DNA of 5,971 nucleotides from contig JAFXNY010000141.1 of assembly GCA_017529165.1 (NCBI GenBank), forward strand, positions 1-5,971, in the 5' to 3' direction. This document shows positions 3,918 through 5,971 of this stretch, piece after piece. Within the stretch, counting starts at the first letter, position 1. Every line of letters begins with the position of its first letter. Made by a program: the position numbers and the translations under genes. This DNA is from Clostridia bacterium (GTDB taxonomy: Bacteria; Bacillota_A; Clostridia; Oscillospirales; Acutalibacteraceae). The notes below the pieces were generated by a model that was given only the letters and a program-made list of their open reading frames with translations, ran no database searches and had not been told where the DNA came from.

Positions 3918-5971
3918 TTATTTTCTAAGCTCGGCGCCTATCTTTTCGAGCTTTTCTATAATCTTGCCGCAAATCTTTTCGGTCTCCTCTTCGGCAAGCG
4001 TTCCCTCATTTGAGCGAAGCCAAACGCTATATGATACGCTCTTTTTCCCTTCAGGTATCTGCGAGCCTGTATAAACATCGAAAAGCTTTATTTTCTCAAG
4101 CAGTCTTCCTGCACCCGAGCTTATTGCTTTTTCGAGTTCTCCCACCGGTGTATCTATGCTTGTAAGCATTGAAAAATCACGCTCAACCGCCGGAAACTTG
4201 GGAAGCGGCTTATATATTAGCTTGCGCCGGTTTATGCCATATAAAACATCGAGCTTAATTTCAGCAACATAAACCCTTGTTTGTATTCCAAACTTCTCGG
4301 CAACCGCCGGATGTACTTCGCCGAATACGGCGGCAAGAGCGTTGTTGGCTTTAACCTGTGCTTGTCTGCCCGGGTGGAGATACGGCTCACTTGCCCGCTC
4401 ATAAACGGTGTGTGCGCCGCAAAGCTTCATAACTGTTTCTATTATGCCCTTAAGTGTAAAGAAATCTACATCACTGCCGTACAAACCAATAGACATAGTT
4501 GGTATCTCTTCCGGCTGTGCTTTAAGCGGCAATTCTCCGTAAAAACGCTTGCTTATCTCAAAAAACTTGGCGGACTCAATTTTACGGTTAATATTAGTGG
4601 ATAGCACAGTAAGCATACTGTATATAAGCTGTGTGCGCAGTGCGCTGTAGTCGTCTGAAAGCGGATTTATTATTTTTATCATCTGCCGGCGCTTATCATC
4701 TTCTGCGAGATTTAACATATCCGCCGCCGCAGGTGATATAAACGAGTAGGTTGCAATTTCTCTAAGGCCTGCCGCACATAAAAGCGACTTTATTTTGTCG
4801 GCTTTCATTCGTTCGGGCAACTTTTTGCCTCTTATTACATCGCCGCGCATAGCTCTGCCCTTTATGTGAGAATAACCGTAAATACGCATTATCTCTTCCG
4901 CAAGGTCGGCTCTGCCCTCAACATCATCACGGATACTCGGAACTCGCACGGTAAGCTTGTTTCCGTCCGCTGTGGTTTCAAGCCCTAATTTGTTGAGAAT
5001 TGAAACCATTGTGTCCTTAGGTACATCCACGCCCACAAGCTCTAAAATCTTATCGGTTGTGGTGTTTATAATGCGGTCTTCGGGGAGGCTATCGTAAACA
5101 TCGGCGGCACCGTCTATAATATCGCCGGCATCAAGCTCATATATTAGCGACAATGCACGGTTCATAGCGTATTCGAGGTTTTTAATATCCGTGCCTTTTT
5201 CGAATCTGGCGCAGGACTCGGTGCGAATACCGAGGCTGTGCGAGGTATGGCGGATATTATCCCTGCGGAACTTTGCACTCTCTAAGAATAAATCGGTGGT
5301 ATCCGCCTCGATTTCGCTTTCCTTACCGCCCATAATGCCGGCAAGGCAGGAAGGACGGCACCCGTCTGCAATTACTAACATATCGGGCGTGAGATTAAAC
5401 TCACTGCCGTCAATAGTGACTATTTTCTCGCCCTCTTTTGCGTTTCGTACTATTATCTGTTTGCCTGCAATTTCATTGTAGTTGAATGCGTGCATAGGCT
5501 GGCCTGTTTCGAGCATAACAAAGTTTGTGATATCAACAATGTTGTTAATAGGTCTCATACCCGAGGCAATTATCGCCTTTTGCATCCAATCGGGGCTCGG
5601 TTTAATGCGCAGATTTTTTACCATTCCGCCCATATAGCGTGGGCAAAGGTCACGGTTTTGCACACTTACCGAAATGTAGTCCTTTATATTTTCGCCCACG
5701 GTTTTATAATTCGTTTCGGGAGCCTTAAACTCAGTGCCTAAAACCACAGATATTTCCTTGGCTATTCCTAAAAACGAGCCGGCGTCAGGACGGTTTGAGG
5801 TAATTGAAAAGTCGATAATCGTATCGTTAAGACCTAAAACCTTTTTAATATCGGTGCCTGGCTTTGGTGTGCCTTTAAGTATCAGTATTCCATATACCTC
5901 GGCGCCCTCGTAATCGGCGTCAGTCAGCCCTAGCTCCGTGCCCGAACACAACATTCTGTTTGATTCAACGC
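3918..5971 (-). CDS. pheT: Phenylalanyl-tRNA synthetase beta subunit, lacking its N-terminus at the window edge
   Basis: Beta chain of the (alpha-beta)2 class II PheRS that charges tRNA-Phe; it binds tRNA and hydrolyses Tyr-tRNA-Phe. The frame is open to the right edge: VESNR precedes the first in-window Met (5954), so that ATG is internal. 683 codons are present of about 800. Counting from that Met: end of the EMAP-like tRNA-binding domain and linker (1-40); B3/B4 editing domain (about 100-265) with QPMHAFN (152-158), LAGIMGG (204-210) and GIRTESCARFEKGTD (242-256); B5 domain (about 295-365) ending LAEEIMRIYGY; catalytic-like core (about 385-575) with ATYSFIS (401-407), NPLSDDYSALRTQL (430-443), HPGRQA (527-532) and GEVHP (545-549); and the C-terminal ferredoxin-fold anticodon-binding domain (about 583-677) starting PKFPAVERDFSM. 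Family knowledge predicts pheS just upstream, outside the window. It ends in TAA 56 bp before ireB. Confidence 0.97.
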   Translation of the reverse strand, partial: VESNRMLCSGTELGLTDADYEGAEVYGILILKGTPKPGTDIKKVLGLNDTIIDFSITSNRPDAGSFLGIAKEISVVLGTEFKAPETNYKTVGENIKDYISVSVQNRDLCPRYMGGMVKNLRIKPSPDWMQKAIIASGMRPINNIVDITNFVMLETGQPMHAFNYNEIAGKQIIVRNAKEGEKIVTIDGSEFNLTPDMLVIADGCRPSCLAGIMGGKESEIEADTTDLFLESAKFRRDNIRHTSHSLGIRTESCARFEKGTDIKNLEYAMNRALSLIYELDAGDIIDGAADVYDSLPEDRIINTTTDKILELVGVDVPKDTMVSILNKLGLETTADGNKLTVRVPSIRDDVEGRADLAEEIMRIYGYSHIKGRAMRGDVIRGKKLPERMKADKIKSLLCAAGLREIATYSFISPAAADMLNLAEDDKRRQMIKIINPLSDDYSALRTQLIYSMLTVLSTNINRKIESAKFFEISKRFYGELPLKAQPEEIPTMSIGLYGSDVDFFTLKGIIETVMKLCGAHTVYERASEPYLHPGRQAQVKANNALAAVFGEVHPAVAEKFGIQTRVYVAEIKLDVLYGINRRKLIYKPLPKFPAVERDFSMLTSIDTPVGELEKAISSGAGRLLEKIKLFDVYTGSQIPEGKKSVSYSVWLRSNEGTLAEEETEKICGKIIEKLEKIGAELRK

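Noticed and set aside
5490..5741. Plus-strand frame antisense to pheT with a histidine-rich look
   Set aside because: It lies wholly opposite the conserved editing domain of pheT and has no start signal; this and the other plus-strand frames in pheT are shadows.
5952..5954. ATG at 5954 as the true start of pheT
   Set aside because: In-frame codons VESNR continue to the window edge, the protein would lack the tRNA-binding domain present in nearly all PheT, and no ribosome binding site precedes this ATG.

Overview
This is an ordinary, densely packed housekeeping segment of a bacterial chromosome, with every recognisable gene on the minus strand. The protein families and gene order point to a low- to mid-GC member of the Bacillota, most likely class Clostridia near the Ruminococcaceae/Oscillospiraceae. 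The main reasons are an IreB (UPF0297) gene, a DUF1934 (YwiB-like) gene directly upstream of argS, the Gram-positive type of nicotinate phosphoribosyltransferase, and strong AGGAG-type ribosome binding sites. The taxonomic placement is inferred from protein character, since no rRNA is present.

Read in the direction of transcription (high to low coordinates), the window opens inside pheT, the beta chain of phenylalanyl-tRNA synthetase, whose first ~115 codons lie beyond the right edge. A 56-bp gap with a candidate promoter leads to a small ireB-family gene, which ends at a strong intrinsic terminator (3563-3602). A second promoter with an extended -10 (3523-3551) then starts a compact unit: murI (glutamate racemase), a DUF1934 gene, argS (arginyl-tRNA synthetase) and the first 186 codons of a nicotinate phosphoribosyltransferase gene that runs off the left edge. 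The junctions in this unit are a 4-bp ATGA overlap, a 2-bp gap and an 11-bp gap. Two of the three downstream genes have their Shine-Dalgarno sequence inside the end of the preceding gene, so the four are very probably co-transcribed and translationally coupled.

Together the genes cover aminoacylation (Phe, Arg), supply of D-glutamate for peptidoglycan, NAD salvage, and a small regulator that in other Bacillota is a target of the PASTA-domain Ser/Thr kinase sensing the cell wall. No mobile element, CRISPR array, tRNA, riboswitch or long unexplained stretch was seen. The longest gap without a gene is 136 bp and is accounted for by a terminator, a promoter and a ribosome binding site. I found no undescribed system. 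The points worth a second look are residue variants in conserved motifs (MurI, ArgRS, PheT), the unusual position of ireB, and the persistent linkage of the DUF1934 gene to argS.
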